Part shown: positions 27,750 to 36,730 of the stretch, piece by piece | Position numbering within the stretch: position 1 is the first letter of the stretch | How the letters are laid out: every line of letters starts with the position of its first letter | Assembly: GCA_021811585.1 (NCBI GenBank) | Contig: JAJZOG010000002.1 | Coordinates: 1-52,600 of the forward strand | Source: a bacterium | Lineage (GTDB): Bacteria > Patescibacteriota > Doudnabacteria > UBA920 > VMFF01 | Length of the DNA stretch: 52,600 nucleotides | Reading direction: 5' to 3' | Program-made: the position numbers and the translations under genes | Notes under the pieces: model-generated | What the model saw: the letters and a program-made list of their open reading frames with translations, nothing else | Database searches by the model: none | Told to the model about the DNA's origin: nothing

Positions 27750-29132
27750 ATGCCCATGGTTTTTTTCGAAACAATCCTCGCCAACACCTGGAACCGGCTC
27801 ATGCGGCTCGGAGATCAGCGCCTCACGGGCGGCCTTGATCTGGGCAAGATGGTGATCGACCGCAGGACATCGAAAAAGCACTTTTACATTCCCCATATCA
27901 AGCGCGCCGAGCACATGGTCGTGCTTGGCAAAACAGGCTCAGGTAAAACCAGGCTGCTACTGCGGATGTGCATGCAGGACATCAAGGCCGGCCGCGGATT
28001 TGTTTTTTTCGACCATCATGGCGACACAATTCCCCTGCTGCTTGCAGCCATCGCGGCTGAAGAAAAGCGCGCCGGCACTGATTTAAGCAAGCAGCTAGTA
28101 GTCATTGATCCCTCGGACCCCGACTGGTCCATAGGACTCAATATTCTGGAGCCGTCAGGGCGCGACCCGTTCGTTGATGTTGTCTCAACGACAACCATCC
28201 TTAAGGACCGCTGGGGCCTGTCGTCATTTGGGGCGCCGACCGAGGAATTGCTGCGAAACAGCCTTTATGCTCTTTGCCAGAGCAGGAAAACCCTGGTTGA
28301 ACTCGGGCCGTTCCTGATGGATTCGGCATTCCGGGCGCAGTGCTTAAAGCACGTTTCCAATCCCGACATCAGAGAATATTTTAAGCTGCGCTTTGAACCG
28401 CTCAGCGAGGCATACAAAGCAGTTAAACGCGATCCGGTTCTGAATAAAGCAGCTGAGTTCACAACTGATCCGCACTTCCGCCACATCATCGGGCAGGAAA
28501 AATCAACGGTTGATCTACTCGACTGCTTTGACAGCGGCAAATGGGTTCTCGTAAACCTTAATAAAGGTAGGCTTGGCCGCCATTCCTCAACCCTGGGAAG
28601 TTTGATTCTTGGCCAGATCAGGCAGCAGGTTTTCCGCAGGCGCACCCGGCAAATATTCACGCTCTACTGCGACGAAATCCAGAACCTGCTAGCTCAGGAC
28701 TCAGGAATTGACGTGCTTTTTGCAGAAGCGCGCAAGTTTGCGGTATCACTGACCACCACAAATCAATTCCTGGATCAGTTCCCAAAGGACATCCGCTCTG
28801 CCATTCAGGCAATCGGTTCTCATATATTTTTCCAGGTATCAAGCGATGATGCCTCAACAGCCGCTTCAATGCTCGACGGCGGCAAAGCGCTTGCCGAGCT
28901 TTTAAAGAACCTGCCCAAGCGCAACTGCATTGCAAAAACCGGGCATTACAAATATCGCCAGGTTGAAATCCCGCCGGTGGAAATTCCAAAGGTTTCCTTT
29001 TCAGACCTTCTGCAGCGCTCGAGAGCATTTTATGCAAGGAGGCGTAGCGACATTGAGGCGGATATCCGCAGCCGCCGGCCAAAAACGTTAACAGGAAATG
29101 CCAAGGAGGAAGTGCTTCGTGAATGGGAATAA
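27750..29132 (+). CDS. TraD/TraG-like type IV coupling ATPase
   Basis: HIKRAEHMVVLGKTGSGKTRLLLRMCMQDIKAGRGFVFFDHHGD (Walker A); IFTLYCDEIQNLL (Walker B-like); TTTNQFLDQFP. Confidence 0.9.
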   Translation: MPMVFFETILANTWNRLMRLGDQRLTGGLDLGKMVIDRRTSKKHFYIPHIKRAEHMVVLGKTGSGKTRLLLRMCMQDIKAGRGFVFFDHHGDTIPLLLAAIAAEEKRAGTDLSKQLVVIDPSDPDWSIGLNILEPSGRDPFVDVVSTTTILKDRWGLSSFGAPTEELLRNSLYALCQSRKTLVELGPFLMDSAFRAQCLKHVSNPDIREYFKLRFEPLSEAYKAVKRDPVLNKAAEFTTDPHFRHIIGQEKSTVDLLDCFDSGKWVLVNLNKGRLGRHSSTLGSLILGQIRQQVFRRRTRQIFTLYCDEIQNLLAQDSGIDVLFAEARKFAVSLTTTNQFLDQFPKDIRSAIQAIGSHIFFQVSSDDASTAASMLDGGKALAELLKNLPKRNCIAKTGHYKYRQVEIPPVEIPKVSFSDLLQRSRAFYARRRSDIEADIRSRRPKTLTGNAKEEVLREWE

Positions 29133-29895
29133 CCGGATCGTGATGGACTGCGACCGGCAATTGTTTTTCGCCCTTGCAGAGATGCGCCTTGTAGACCGCG
29201 AGCAGGCGGCTTTGATAACAGGCCGGCAGGGCGTTTCCGTAAGCACCACCAATGCCTGGCTTTCAAAACTTGTAAAGGCAGGATTTCTTCGCCGCTACTT
29301 TATCGCCACAGAAAAGCGCGGCATCAAGGCACTGTATGGCCTTTCGCCAAAATCCGCCCTGATTACCGGCAGGCGGTTTCAGCCAATCCAGCGTCCCGAG
29401 AATTCTGTCCTTACAAGCGAACCATTCATCTTGCACCAGATGGCGGTAAACCACATTTATGTCCAGCTGCGGTTCAAAATTTTCTCAACGCCTGGCATCA
29501 GTTTGATCCGTTGGCAAAGCTTCCAAAAAGTACTTTCTGAAAATTCACCAATAAAGCCTGACGGGTATTTTGAGCTTGAAACCCCGGAAGGCATCAAGTC
29601 CATGTTCTGCGAGGTCGATCGCGGAACGGAAAGCCAAAAGGTCTGGTCCAAAAAGGTTGAACTGTACATCAGGTATGCAGCATCAGGCGAATTCGAAATC
29701 GAGTTCAAGAACAAGCAATTCAGGGTGCTTGTCATAGCGCAGTCACAAAGGCGCCTGGAAGAAATCCGCAAAACCGTTCAGGCGCAAACCCAGAAGATCT
29801 TTTGGTTTTCAACCCTATCCGAAATTAATGGCGAGGGACTGTTTGCATCCATCTGGACTCGTCCAGAAGGAAGTGAAAGGTTCCCGCTCATTTAG
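29119..29895 (+). CDS. Replication-relaxation family protein (mobilization-associated)
   Basis: wHTH 'FALAEMRLVDREQAALITGRQGVSVSTTNAWLSKLVKAGFLRRY' and 'KPDGYFELETPEGIKSMFCEVDRGTESQKVWSKKVELYIRY'; GTG start likely. Confidence 0.75.
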   Translation: MNGNNRIVMDCDRQLFFALAEMRLVDREQAALITGRQGVSVSTTNAWLSKLVKAGFLRRYFIATEKRGIKALYGLSPKSALITGRRFQPIQRPENSVLTSEPFILHQMAVNHIYVQLRFKIFSTPGISLIRWQSFQKVLSENSPIKPDGYFELETPEGIKSMFCEVDRGTESQKVWSKKVELYIRYAASGEFEIEFKNKQFRVLVIAQSQRRLEEIRKTVQAQTQKIFWFSTLSEINGEGLFASIWTRPEGSERFPLI

Positions 29896-29905
29896 GAATC
29901 CATAT

Positions 29906-30286
29906 ATGCGATTTTGCAACAACTGTAAAAGGATGACCGCGGGGCAGCCAAGCTTTTGCCCGCAGTGCGGCGCAAGCTATGGCGTAAAACTCTGCCCGCG
30001 CTCACACCCCAATCCCCGCTCTGCCGAGGTCTGCTCCCAGTGCGGCTCCAAGGATTTGTCCACGCCACACCAGAAATTGCCCTTTTGGCTGTTCTTGCTG
30101 CTCCTTCCCCTGCGTGGCTTTGGGTGGCTGATCTTGTTTTTCTTGATTATCTGGTCTTTCTTCTATGTGCGCCATCTGCTCTACAGCCCCTATGGGCTTT
30201 TGCCTTTAATGTCCATTGCCCTACTGCTTGGCTTTCTTCTATATGTCTGGACCCTGCTTGGCGGATCAGGAAGGAAAAGGAAATAA
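29906..30286 (+). CDS. Double zinc-ribbon membrane protein
   Basis: MRFCNNCKRMTAGQPSFCPQCGASYGVKLCPRSHPNPRSAEVCSQCGSKDL followed by two TM segments. Confidence 0.7.
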   Translation: MRFCNNCKRMTAGQPSFCPQCGASYGVKLCPRSHPNPRSAEVCSQCGSKDLSTPHQKLPFWLFLLLLPLRGFGWLILFFLIIWSFFYVRHLLYSPYGLLPLMSIALLLGFLLYVWTLLGGSGRKRK

Positions 30287-30427
30287 CGGGGAGCAGATTA
30301 TGCGCAGATGCATAGGTAGTCGGACTTTTCAGGAGGCAAGCAGTACCGCAATTCCATTGGTCGAAATGGACGATTACCCTCCTGCAGCAATGCAGGAAGG
30401 ATTACAGGAGGCATTGCAGGAAGGCAG

Positions 30428-30715
30428 ATGAATGATGAAAGCAAGAATCTGGTGGCGCCCGGGCTTGGCGAGGCGCTTTCAATCAAGCAGGTGGCAAAGA
30501 TGCTTGGCTGCTGCCAGTGGACCGTAAGGCACAAGCTCATGCGGCAGGGACTGCCGCACCTGCGGCCCTCTGAGAGCGGCAAATTGATTTTCTTCAAAAA
30601 CCAAGTTGCCGCCTGGGTGATCAAGCGCCAAATACAACAACAAGGAGGTATTCCCATTGACGCTTTACAAGCGAGGACGAATCTTTTGGGCCTACATAAC
30701 CCTAAACGGCCTTAG
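30428..30715 (+). CDS. Excisionase-like HTH protein
   Basis: LSIKQVAKMLGCCQWTVRHKLMRQGLPHLRPSESGKLIFFKNQVAAWV; overlaps the integrase start. Confidence 0.75.
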   Translation: MNDESKNLVAPGLGEALSIKQVAKMLGCCQWTVRHKLMRQGLPHLRPSESGKLIFFKNQVAAWVIKRQIQQQGGIPIDALQARTNLLGLHNPKRP

Positions 30716-31784
30716 GCATGCCCGTTCAACAGGAACAGGCAACCGAAAGCTTGCCGAAACCATTGGCCGCAAGTTCGAAGAGGAGCTTTTGACCTGCCAG
30801 GAGGGCATCACAAAACTTCAGCCCGAAATGAAATTTCAGGAGCTTGCCGCCCGCTTTATTGCCGAAGGCGAGGTCAAGCCCTGGCACCTGGAGCGCCTAA
30901 AGCAGCTCCTTCCCTTCTGGGGAGGCCTGCCGCTTCGCTCCATAACCAAAGGCACTGTCCGGGTATACCGCATGGAGCGGCTAAAGCAAAAGAAACTGAC
31001 AGAGAAGACCATCAGCCACGATCTTGCGGTTGTCCGCCACCTGCTTTTCTGGGCTCAGGATGAAGGCATTGTTGCCGCAAACCCGCTAACCAGGCTACGG
31101 CTTCCCAGGGCCCGGCACCGCAAGCGGCCGGTCCTGAGTTTTGAAGAAGAACAAAAACTGCTCACCTCAGCTGCAGTCCACCTTAAGCCCATCATCCTTA
31201 GTGCCATTGACACAGGCATGAGGCGAGGAGAACTTCTCACTCAACGCTGGGAGGATGTTGACTTCCAGCGCGGACTTCTCTCCGTCTCGCATTCGAAAAC
31301 AGCCGAAGGTGAACAGAGGGAAATTCCGCTAACCGATCGGATGGTTTCACTGCTTGAAGGCCAAAGGAAATCATCAGGCCTTGTCTTCACGTTCCAGGGA
31401 AATGCGATCAACAGGATAAAGACGGCCTGGAAGACGGCATTAAAGAAAAGCGGGATACGGGCGATGCGCTTCCATGATCTACGCCACACGTTCAATACAA
31501 GGCTGCTTGAGGTTGGAATTGTCGCTGATGTTCGTAAAGCCCTAATGGGCCATTCCTTAGGCGATGATCCCCATGCCCTATATACCCACGTCGAGCTGCC
31601 GCTAAAGCGAAAGGCAATCCAGGCGCTTAATGCCTGGATTTGGGAGCAGGTCAAAGCGGCCAAGCAAGCTCAACAGCATTTGCAAGTAGATACAGGTGAA
31701 AGGCGGCTGCTTGGGCCGCCAACAGTCGAGGTTTTGTCCGAAAAGCTCAAGGAGGAAAGCTATGAGCGCAGAGAAAAAGTCTGA
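30657..31784 (+). CDS. Tyrosine recombinase/phage integrase
   Basis: TGMRRGELLTQRWEDVD; RFHDLRHTFNTRL; LMGHSLGDDPHALYTHVELPLKRKAI. Confidence 0.95.
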   Translation: MTLYKRGRIFWAYITLNGLRHARSTGTGNRKLAETIGRKFEEELLTCQEGITKLQPEMKFQELAARFIAEGEVKPWHLERLKQLLPFWGGLPLRSITKGTVRVYRMERLKQKKLTEKTISHDLAVVRHLLFWAQDEGIVAANPLTRLRLPRARHRKRPVLSFEEEQKLLTSAAVHLKPIILSAIDTGMRRGELLTQRWEDVDFQRGLLSVSHSKTAEGEQREIPLTDRMVSLLEGQRKSSGLVFTFQGNAINRIKTAWKTALKKSGIRAMRFHDLRHTFNTRLLEVGIVADVRKALMGHSLGDDPHALYTHVELPLKRKAIQALNAWIWEQVKAAKQAQQHLQVDTGERRLLGPPTVEVLSEKLKEESYERREKV

Positions 31785-31977
31785 GGCCAAAGAACAGCCA
31801 TCTTCCGCTCCCCCGAAAGGCCGCAAGGCCTGGGTGCCGAAGACGCCGGTTGAAAACATCCTGCAGCAGATTGACAAGCAACAGGTGCGGGTTTCCGAAC
31901 TCCAGCAAGATCTGGACAAGGAAAAAGCCCTACTTGCAAAACTGCTTCAGGCCAAAAAGGTCTTGGAATCTGTGTGA
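31762..31977 (+). CDS. Small coiled-coil protein
   Basis: MSAEKKSEAKEQ...VENILQQIDKQQVRVSELQQDLDKEKALLAKLLQAKKVLESV; AAGGAGG upstream. Confidence 0.6.
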   Translation: MSAEKKSEAKEQPSSAPPKGRKAWVPKTPVENILQQIDKQQVRVSELQQDLDKEKALLAKLLQAKKVLESV

Positions 31978-31981
31978 TTCC

Positions 31982-32016
31982 AAAAAGGGTACTTGAAACG
32001 ACAGGTGCCCTTTTTC
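31982..32016 (+). terminator. Rho-independent terminator
   Basis: AAAAAGGGTACTTG-aaacga-CAGGTGCCCTTTTT. Confidence 0.8.
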
Positions 32017-32036
32017 TTTTGGGAGGAAATTTTAAA

Positions 32037-32324
32037 ATGCTGCATATTCTGGTTCCGCTCGTTGGCCTTGCCCTGGCGGTATTGGCAATCCTGGTCATGG
32101 TCCGGGCAGTCTCAGTCCAGGAAATCTTCAGCTTCAGCCGCAAGGGCATGGTTGCGCTGGTCGTCTTCCTGGTTGCCGGCTGCTATTTGGAGCACGCCGT
32201 AGTTACCCTGCTGCCGGTCGCGGCAAAAGCGCTTCTCTTCATTGCTTTAGTCGTTGCCATATATTTCCTACTCATATTCCTTGCCAGCAGATTTTCCAGC
32301 CGCGGTGAAAACCGCCAGATCTGA
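32037..32324 (+). CDS. Small three-TM membrane protein
   Basis: MLHILVPLVGLALAVLAILVMV ... VALVVFLVAGCYL ... ALLFIALVVAIYFLLIFLASRF; GGAGG upstream. Confidence 0.6.
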   Translation: MLHILVPLVGLALAVLAILVMVRAVSVQEIFSFSRKGMVALVVFLVAGCYLEHAVVTLLPVAAKALLFIALVVAIYFLLIFLASRFSSRGENRQI

Positions 32325-32340
32325 CCTCCGGAGGTATTTT

Positions 32341-33510
32341 ATGCCATCAAGTTCACTTTTCAAATCACAGCTACGCAGGTCAGGCAATATTCGCCAGCTT
32401 GAGGCGGATGCATTTTTCCAAGGCGCGCATGGAGTTGCAATTGATCCAGGCCTTGCCGATATCCATTCCCACTTCGACCAGGAAGCATCCCGGGCAAACC
32501 AGGAGTCAATACCCCGCCAGAAAAATTTCGAACAGACTATTGAGCACGTCCGGGCTGCAATTCCCGAGGCAGAGCACAAATGGCAACTCGTAAAGGAGCG
32601 CCTGGGCGAGCAGACCCCACCATTTGTCTTGCCGCTTCTGGTTGCAATATCAGCCGTAATTGTCGCCATTGCCGAGATCACGATGCTGGCGCCGGCGCTA
32701 GATGTCCTAGACATTACAGACCCGGCATCGCAGGTAATGTCCGCAACCGGTATCACCCTGATCGGCTCCCTTGCCTTTCATTTTGCCTGGGAAAGCCTTT
32801 CATCTGAAAAGTTCACAAAGGCCTGGCGCTGGGCAATACGGATACTTTCCGGCTTTACCGCAACTGCCCTGGCCTACTGGGGAATTCTTCGAGGGCAGCA
32901 AGTGGCCTTTGCCGCTCGGCTTAACGACAATCCCCTGGGCCGCTTCCTTGCAGGACACCCCATTGCTTCATCCATCTTCTACGTTTTCATCACCCTGGGC
33001 GCACCGCTGATGATTGCGGCAGCAAGCCATTATTCTTTCCATCACCTGCGCGACTACTGGGAATGGAAAAAGGCAAATTCTCGGCTTAAGTGCCTGATCA
33101 AGCAAAAAGCAGCCGCTCAAAAGGGGCTTGAGGCGGAAAAACAGGGTCTTGAACACCGCCTTGCTGAAATTGCCCACAAATGCGAGCAATGGAAGGCATC
33201 CTACCGCCTCCACCATGAGCGCGGATCCAAGCGCGGAGCCATACAGGAGCCGTTTTGGACGGTTCCTTTGAAAGCCACGTTTGCCGGCTTAATTGTCGCT
33301 GCGCTGCTCTTCTGGGCACCCATTGTCGTTGAGATCCCAGCAGTTCTGGCTTCCTGGATTGCCGCCTTCCTCTATTTCCGCCGGCAGTGGCATAGCCCCA
33401 CGCCTGAGGAATATTTCGAACTGGAGCATGTGCACTTCTCAAATCCGGCCGATATACAAAATCAAAAACTGCCTTCCTGGAATCAGAAACCTAAGGAGTT
33501 GGCGGAATGA
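32341..33510 (+). CDS. Multi-TM membrane protein with central coiled coil
   Basis: TM segments (PPFVLPLLVAISAVIVAIAEIT; IFYVFITLGAPLMIAAASHY; FAGLIVAALLFWAPIVVEI) and helix KQKAAAQKGLEAEKQGLEHRLAEIAHKCEQ. Confidence 0.65.
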   Translation: MPSSSLFKSQLRRSGNIRQLEADAFFQGAHGVAIDPGLADIHSHFDQEASRANQESIPRQKNFEQTIEHVRAAIPEAEHKWQLVKERLGEQTPPFVLPLLVAISAVIVAIAEITMLAPALDVLDITDPASQVMSATGITLIGSLAFHFAWESLSSEKFTKAWRWAIRILSGFTATALAYWGILRGQQVAFAARLNDNPLGRFLAGHPIASSIFYVFITLGAPLMIAAASHYSFHHLRDYWEWKKANSRLKCLIKQKAAAQKGLEAEKQGLEHRLAEIAHKCEQWKASYRLHHERGSKRGAIQEPFWTVPLKATFAGLIVAALLFWAPIVVEIPAVLASWIAAFLYFRRQWHSPTPEEYFELEHVHFSNPADIQNQKLPSWNQKPKELAE

Positions 33511-34247
33511 AAGTGGCGGGAATGGTTTTAGCGGCCCTGATTGCAGCAATGGCACTGACCTCATGCGAGCTGCTTCAGAGGCCGCTGGCGCATCCGCTCC
33601 ACGTCGTCTACCTTGTGGACTGCAGCGCCAGCATAAAACCAAAATCCCTGGATGATGCGTTCAGTGCGATCCGGGCTGAGGCTGGCCGGCTTCGGCGCGG
33701 CGATCGGATCACGGTTATCCCGATCACCGGGGATGCCCTGAACGATGTGCCAGGCCGAATTCTAAGCAGGAGAGTCCCGCTTCAGCGGCAACCGTATGAT
33801 CTGGATTTAAAGATATTTCGGAAGAAATTCTCGAAGGAGTTGCGGAAATTCGAGCTGAGGGCCCAAACACATCCATACGAGAGGACTGACATTCTGGGGA
33901 CCGTTGCTGTTGCTGTCCAGGAGTTTGCGATTGACGACTCTCAAGTGCGCAAACGCCTTGTGATCTTTTCTGATTTTATTGAGGAGGATGGCCGATGGAA
34001 TTTCATGAATGATCCTCGATTCGAAAACAAATCAAGCGCGCGAGCACTCGCAGCGCATTTGAGTAAAGCGGAGCCAAGGTTAAATGGCACTCAAGTTTAT
34101 TTGATTGAATTGAGAAGTAAAGAAATGAAAAGGCTGGGGTACGAGAGGCGGGAGGCAATAACAGAGTTTTGGGATGATTATTTTGCTGGTTGCTTTTTGA
34201 GAACACATTGCAAGGTACATCCGATCTTGATTAAAACGAAATACTGA
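33507..34247 (+). CDS. vWA-like putative lipoprotein
   Basis: Lipobox-like AMALTSC; HVVYLVDCSASIKPKSLDDAFSAI (MIDAS DxSxS); RLVIFSDFIEEDG; overlaps the previous stop (ATGA). Confidence 0.75.
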   Translation: MKVAGMVLAALIAAMALTSCELLQRPLAHPLHVVYLVDCSASIKPKSLDDAFSAIRAEAGRLRRGDRITVIPITGDALNDVPGRILSRRVPLQRQPYDLDLKIFRKKFSKELRKFELRAQTHPYERTDILGTVAVAVQEFAIDDSQVRKRLVIFSDFIEEDGRWNFMNDPRFENKSSARALAAHLSKAEPRLNGTQVYLIELRSKEMKRLGYERREAITEFWDDYFAGCFLRTHCKVHPILIKTKY

Positions 34248-34272
34248 GTTCCCCCAAAGGAGGTGGGAGTTA

Positions 34273-34425
34273 ATGGCGACGACGAGGATAAATCCAGAAA
34301 CTGGGGTGATCGAGGAATTTCATTGGCCTTGCTGGGAACCAGCAGAACCGATGACGAGGATCAACCCGGAAACCGGAATGGTAGAGGAATATATTTGGCC
34401 CGTCTGGCAGCCAAAAGATAAATAA
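34273..34425 (+). CDS. 50-aa protein made of two tandem ~23-aa repeats
   Basis: M-A-T-TRINPETGVIEEFHWPCWEPAEPM-TRINPETGMVEEYIWPVWQPKDK; AAAGGAGGTGGGAG upstream; absent from the track. Confidence 0.65.
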   Translation: MATTRINPETGVIEEFHWPCWEPAEPMTRINPETGMVEEYIWPVWQPKDK

Positions 34426-34435
34426 TCGTTTACGG

Positions 34436-34464
34436 AAGAGGCGGCCAGGTACTGACCGCCTCTT
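34436..34464 (+). terminator. Hairpin closing the 32.0-34.4 kb gene set
   Basis: AAGAGGCGG-loop-CCGCCTCTT; no T tract. Confidence 0.45.
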
Positions 34465-35284
34465 GGTTACTATGACAATTTGGCATGATATATACAGCAC
34501 AGTATACTTATATATACATTTAAATATGTTTTATACTATGTCTAATAAACTTGTACGCTATATACAATCATTCTGGTTCGCAACGTGCCAGCACATAAGG
34601 CGCACAATATTGTTCACGCCTAATTCATCGGAAGACCGGGTGAGTCTACAACAAAAACTCCTCAGCGAACATCGTACTCGCTGGCTTGATGTAGGCAGCG
34701 GCCTAAACATGGAGGAAGGGTTCGATCTGCTCGATATCCTTCCGCCGCCGCGACACCTGCCTGCAGGGCAGCGATATTATCAATTGGATATCCTAATGGC
34801 TAGTGATGACGATATTTCATCTCTGGGCTCATTTGATTTGATTCGGATGCAACACGTTCTTGAGCATTTCACTTTCGAGGACGGACTCATAGTACTAAAC
34901 CGTTGTGCGTATCTTCTTCGCCCGGATGGTATTCTCCTTGTTACCGTACCGGACCTCGCTAAATATGTTGATAAATATCTTAATAATTCCTTCTGGATGT
35001 GGCCACGCTTTACTTATTGGGCAACCAAACGCATTCCTCTTTTATCGCCTGATAGTTTTTATTTCAGTATTTATTGCCACAGCGCCTTGAGCGAACCGCA
35101 CAAGTGGTGCTACGACATTGAGGGCCTGCTATACGAGATTAATAATTCCCGTTGCTTCACGAATGCTAAACCACTATCATTTACAGATCCTCTTGCTAGC
35201 TATCCATTTACGCACAATCGGCCAGAGGAAGAGATCTGCGTTGTGGCGACACGTTCCCCATCACTACCTTTGAGATCTTTCTAA
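34463..35284 (+). CDS. SAM-dependent class I methyltransferase
   Basis: RTRWLDVGSGLN; FDLIRMQHVLEHFTFEDGLIVLNRCAYLLRPDGILLVTVPD; internal start MSNKLVRYI likely. Confidence 0.8.
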   Translation: MVTMTIWHDIYSTVYLYIHLNMFYTMSNKLVRYIQSFWFATCQHIRRTILFTPNSSEDRVSLQQKLLSEHRTRWLDVGSGLNMEEGFDLLDILPPPRHLPAGQRYYQLDILMASDDDISSLGSFDLIRMQHVLEHFTFEDGLIVLNRCAYLLRPDGILLVTVPDLAKYVDKYLNNSFWMWPRFTYWATKRIPLLSPDSFYFSIYCHSALSEPHKWCYDIEGLLYEINNSRCFTNAKPLSFTDPLASYPFTHNRPEEEICVVATRSPSLPLRSF

Positions 35285-35317
35285 AGCTGCTGCCAATTGT
35301 TGTGAATTGCTAGGTTC

Positions 35318-35908
35318 TCAATTTAGACAGCCAAAGCGCGCTAATTTAGACAGTAGGGCTATCATCCCATAAAGGATTATCAGCAACACATCGGCACAGC
35401 ACAGAGCCCACTGTCCGGGTGTTGGTTTCCACCCTATCCATAAACCGGCGAGAAGGCTGATTAAAGCAAAGATCGAAACCAATGCCTGCCGGAAAAATCC
35501 CGTTATATACAAAGGCCAGGAAATCGTGGACGTGTGAAATGCTTCCCATCGCCAGTAGCGCTCGTCGGCTGATTCTGTAATGAGGGCGCGTAGAGTTACT
35601 ATATAACTACCTATCCGGCGGACCATCATTTCCTCGTTTTGTTGGGTAAGCGCAAACGGCAAGAACAGGAATGGCATAATCAATAAAATAGTAGATATCG
35701 TCCAATTATCAATACCGCGAGCTTTGAGAGCGATGATGGCACTCGCAGCAGCCGCAATCATCACGGTCAAAACCTGAATCACTTTGTTTTGCGAATCGAG
35801 CCGTTGACGCTGTTCCGCTCGAAGTGCATTGTACTCTGCAATATGTAGCTGTAGTAGTTCGCTTGTTTTCAGGATTGCCTTGGTGTGATGCGAATTATCT
35901 TCGTTCAT
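35318..35908 (-). CDS. Membrane protein, two TM pairs, 'EYNALRAEQ' N-terminus
   Basis: QVLTVMIAAAASAIIALKA, ISTILLIMPFLFLPFAL, ALVSIFALISLLAGLWIG, ALCCADVLLIILYGMIALL. Confidence 0.6.
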   Translation of the reverse strand: MNEDNSHHTKAILKTSELLQLHIAEYNALRAEQRQRLDSQNKVIQVLTVMIAAAASAIIALKARGIDNWTISTILLIMPFLFLPFALTQQNEEMMVRRIGSYIVTLRALITESADERYWRWEAFHTSTISWPLYITGFFRQALVSIFALISLLAGLWIGWKPTPGQWALCCADVLLIILYGMIALLSKLARFGCLN

Positions 35909-36185
35909 TGGCTACCTCCAATCGTGCAGTAAACTTTAGACCAATGGGAACATGCAGAAACACATAGCTGTCCGGCACGTTCAATAATAATATATTAAAC
36001 ATCGCGCAAATGCGTTCATTTACAGTTCGAACAGAAATTCGACTAGGGCAGTCATCTTGAAATATTAGCCGTTCTGCGATCATCAGCAGCAGTTTCAGGC
36101 GCTCGATAGCGGACTCGCCCAGAAAACGGAATGGTAAAGGAATTCGGGACTGTTGGCCTATCAGGTTTCCTGGATGACCACACAT
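35895..36185 (-). CDS. Hypothetical protein overlapping the downstream membrane-protein start
   Basis: 96-aa ORF, 14-nt overlap with the 35908 start; no family recognised. Confidence 0.4.
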   Translation of the reverse strand: MCGHPGNLIGQQSRIPLPFRFLGESAIERLKLLLMIAERLIFQDDCPSRISVRTVNERICAMFNILLLNVPDSYVFLHVPIGLKFTARLEVANERR

Positions 36186-36255
36186 TAATCGCTCAAGCGA
36201 GGGTAGTTTGAGTTAAACTGATCATATCGCTACATAATTAGCAGATCATCAATAT

Positions 36256-36293
36256 TTAAGTTGAAGCACTTGATTTAAGCTGAAGCACTTGCG
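36256..36293. repeat. Tandem 19-bp duplication over the 3' end of the tRNA-binding gene
   Basis: TTTAAGTTGAAGCACTTGA / TTTAAGCTGAAGCACTTGC. Confidence 0.9.
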
Positions 36294-36730
36294 GTCTTAA
36301 TTAGATCTGGCGTGAACTGAATTCCAACAGGAGTATTGGAAGGAAGTATAAGTAAAACTTTATTCGGTGAATCACTCAAACCTAGTTCAAATGGCGCACA
36401 TAGCATACCTCTACTTTCAATACCTCGAAATGTTTCTCGATGTAAAGTAAAAGATTCGTGCGTATTTGAATGTATATTCTTTTGTATTTTAGCTCCGGGT
36501 AACGCTAGAACAACTATATCATGCCTGTCGAAGTTGGTTGCACTCGTGATGGAATATATTTTAACTTTACCATTTGGTTTATCGAGAATTTTCCGATTCA
36601 AATTCATGAATTCATTATCTTGATATTTGTACCCTAGGTCTAACTTGACTATGCGAAGATGATCGGCATTTGGGTGTTTACGATATTTTACAATTTTAGC
36701 TGTCCATATGTTATGCCATTTATTGTTCAT
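36275..36730 (-). CDS. Stand-alone tRNA-binding (PheT N-terminal/EMAP-type OB fold) domain protein
   Basis: AKIVKYRKHPNADHLRIVKLDLG...SITSATNFDRHDIVVLALPGAKI...FRGIESRGMLCAPFELGLSDSPNKVLLILPSNTPVG; start at MNNKWHN preferred over 36766. Confidence 0.85.
   Translation of the reverse strand: MNNKWHNIWTAKIVKYRKHPNADHLRIVKLDLGYKYQDNEFMNLNRKILDKPNGKVKIYSITSATNFDRHDIVVLALPGAKIQKNIHSNTHESFTLHRETFRGIESRGMLCAPFELGLSDSPNKVLLILPSNTPVGIQFTPDLIKTASASA

Noticed and set aside
30381-30396. CCTGCA-GCAA-TGCAGG hairpin as a regulatory element
   Set aside because: Short and inside a possible small ORF with repetitive MQEG/LQEA codons; insufficient evidence.
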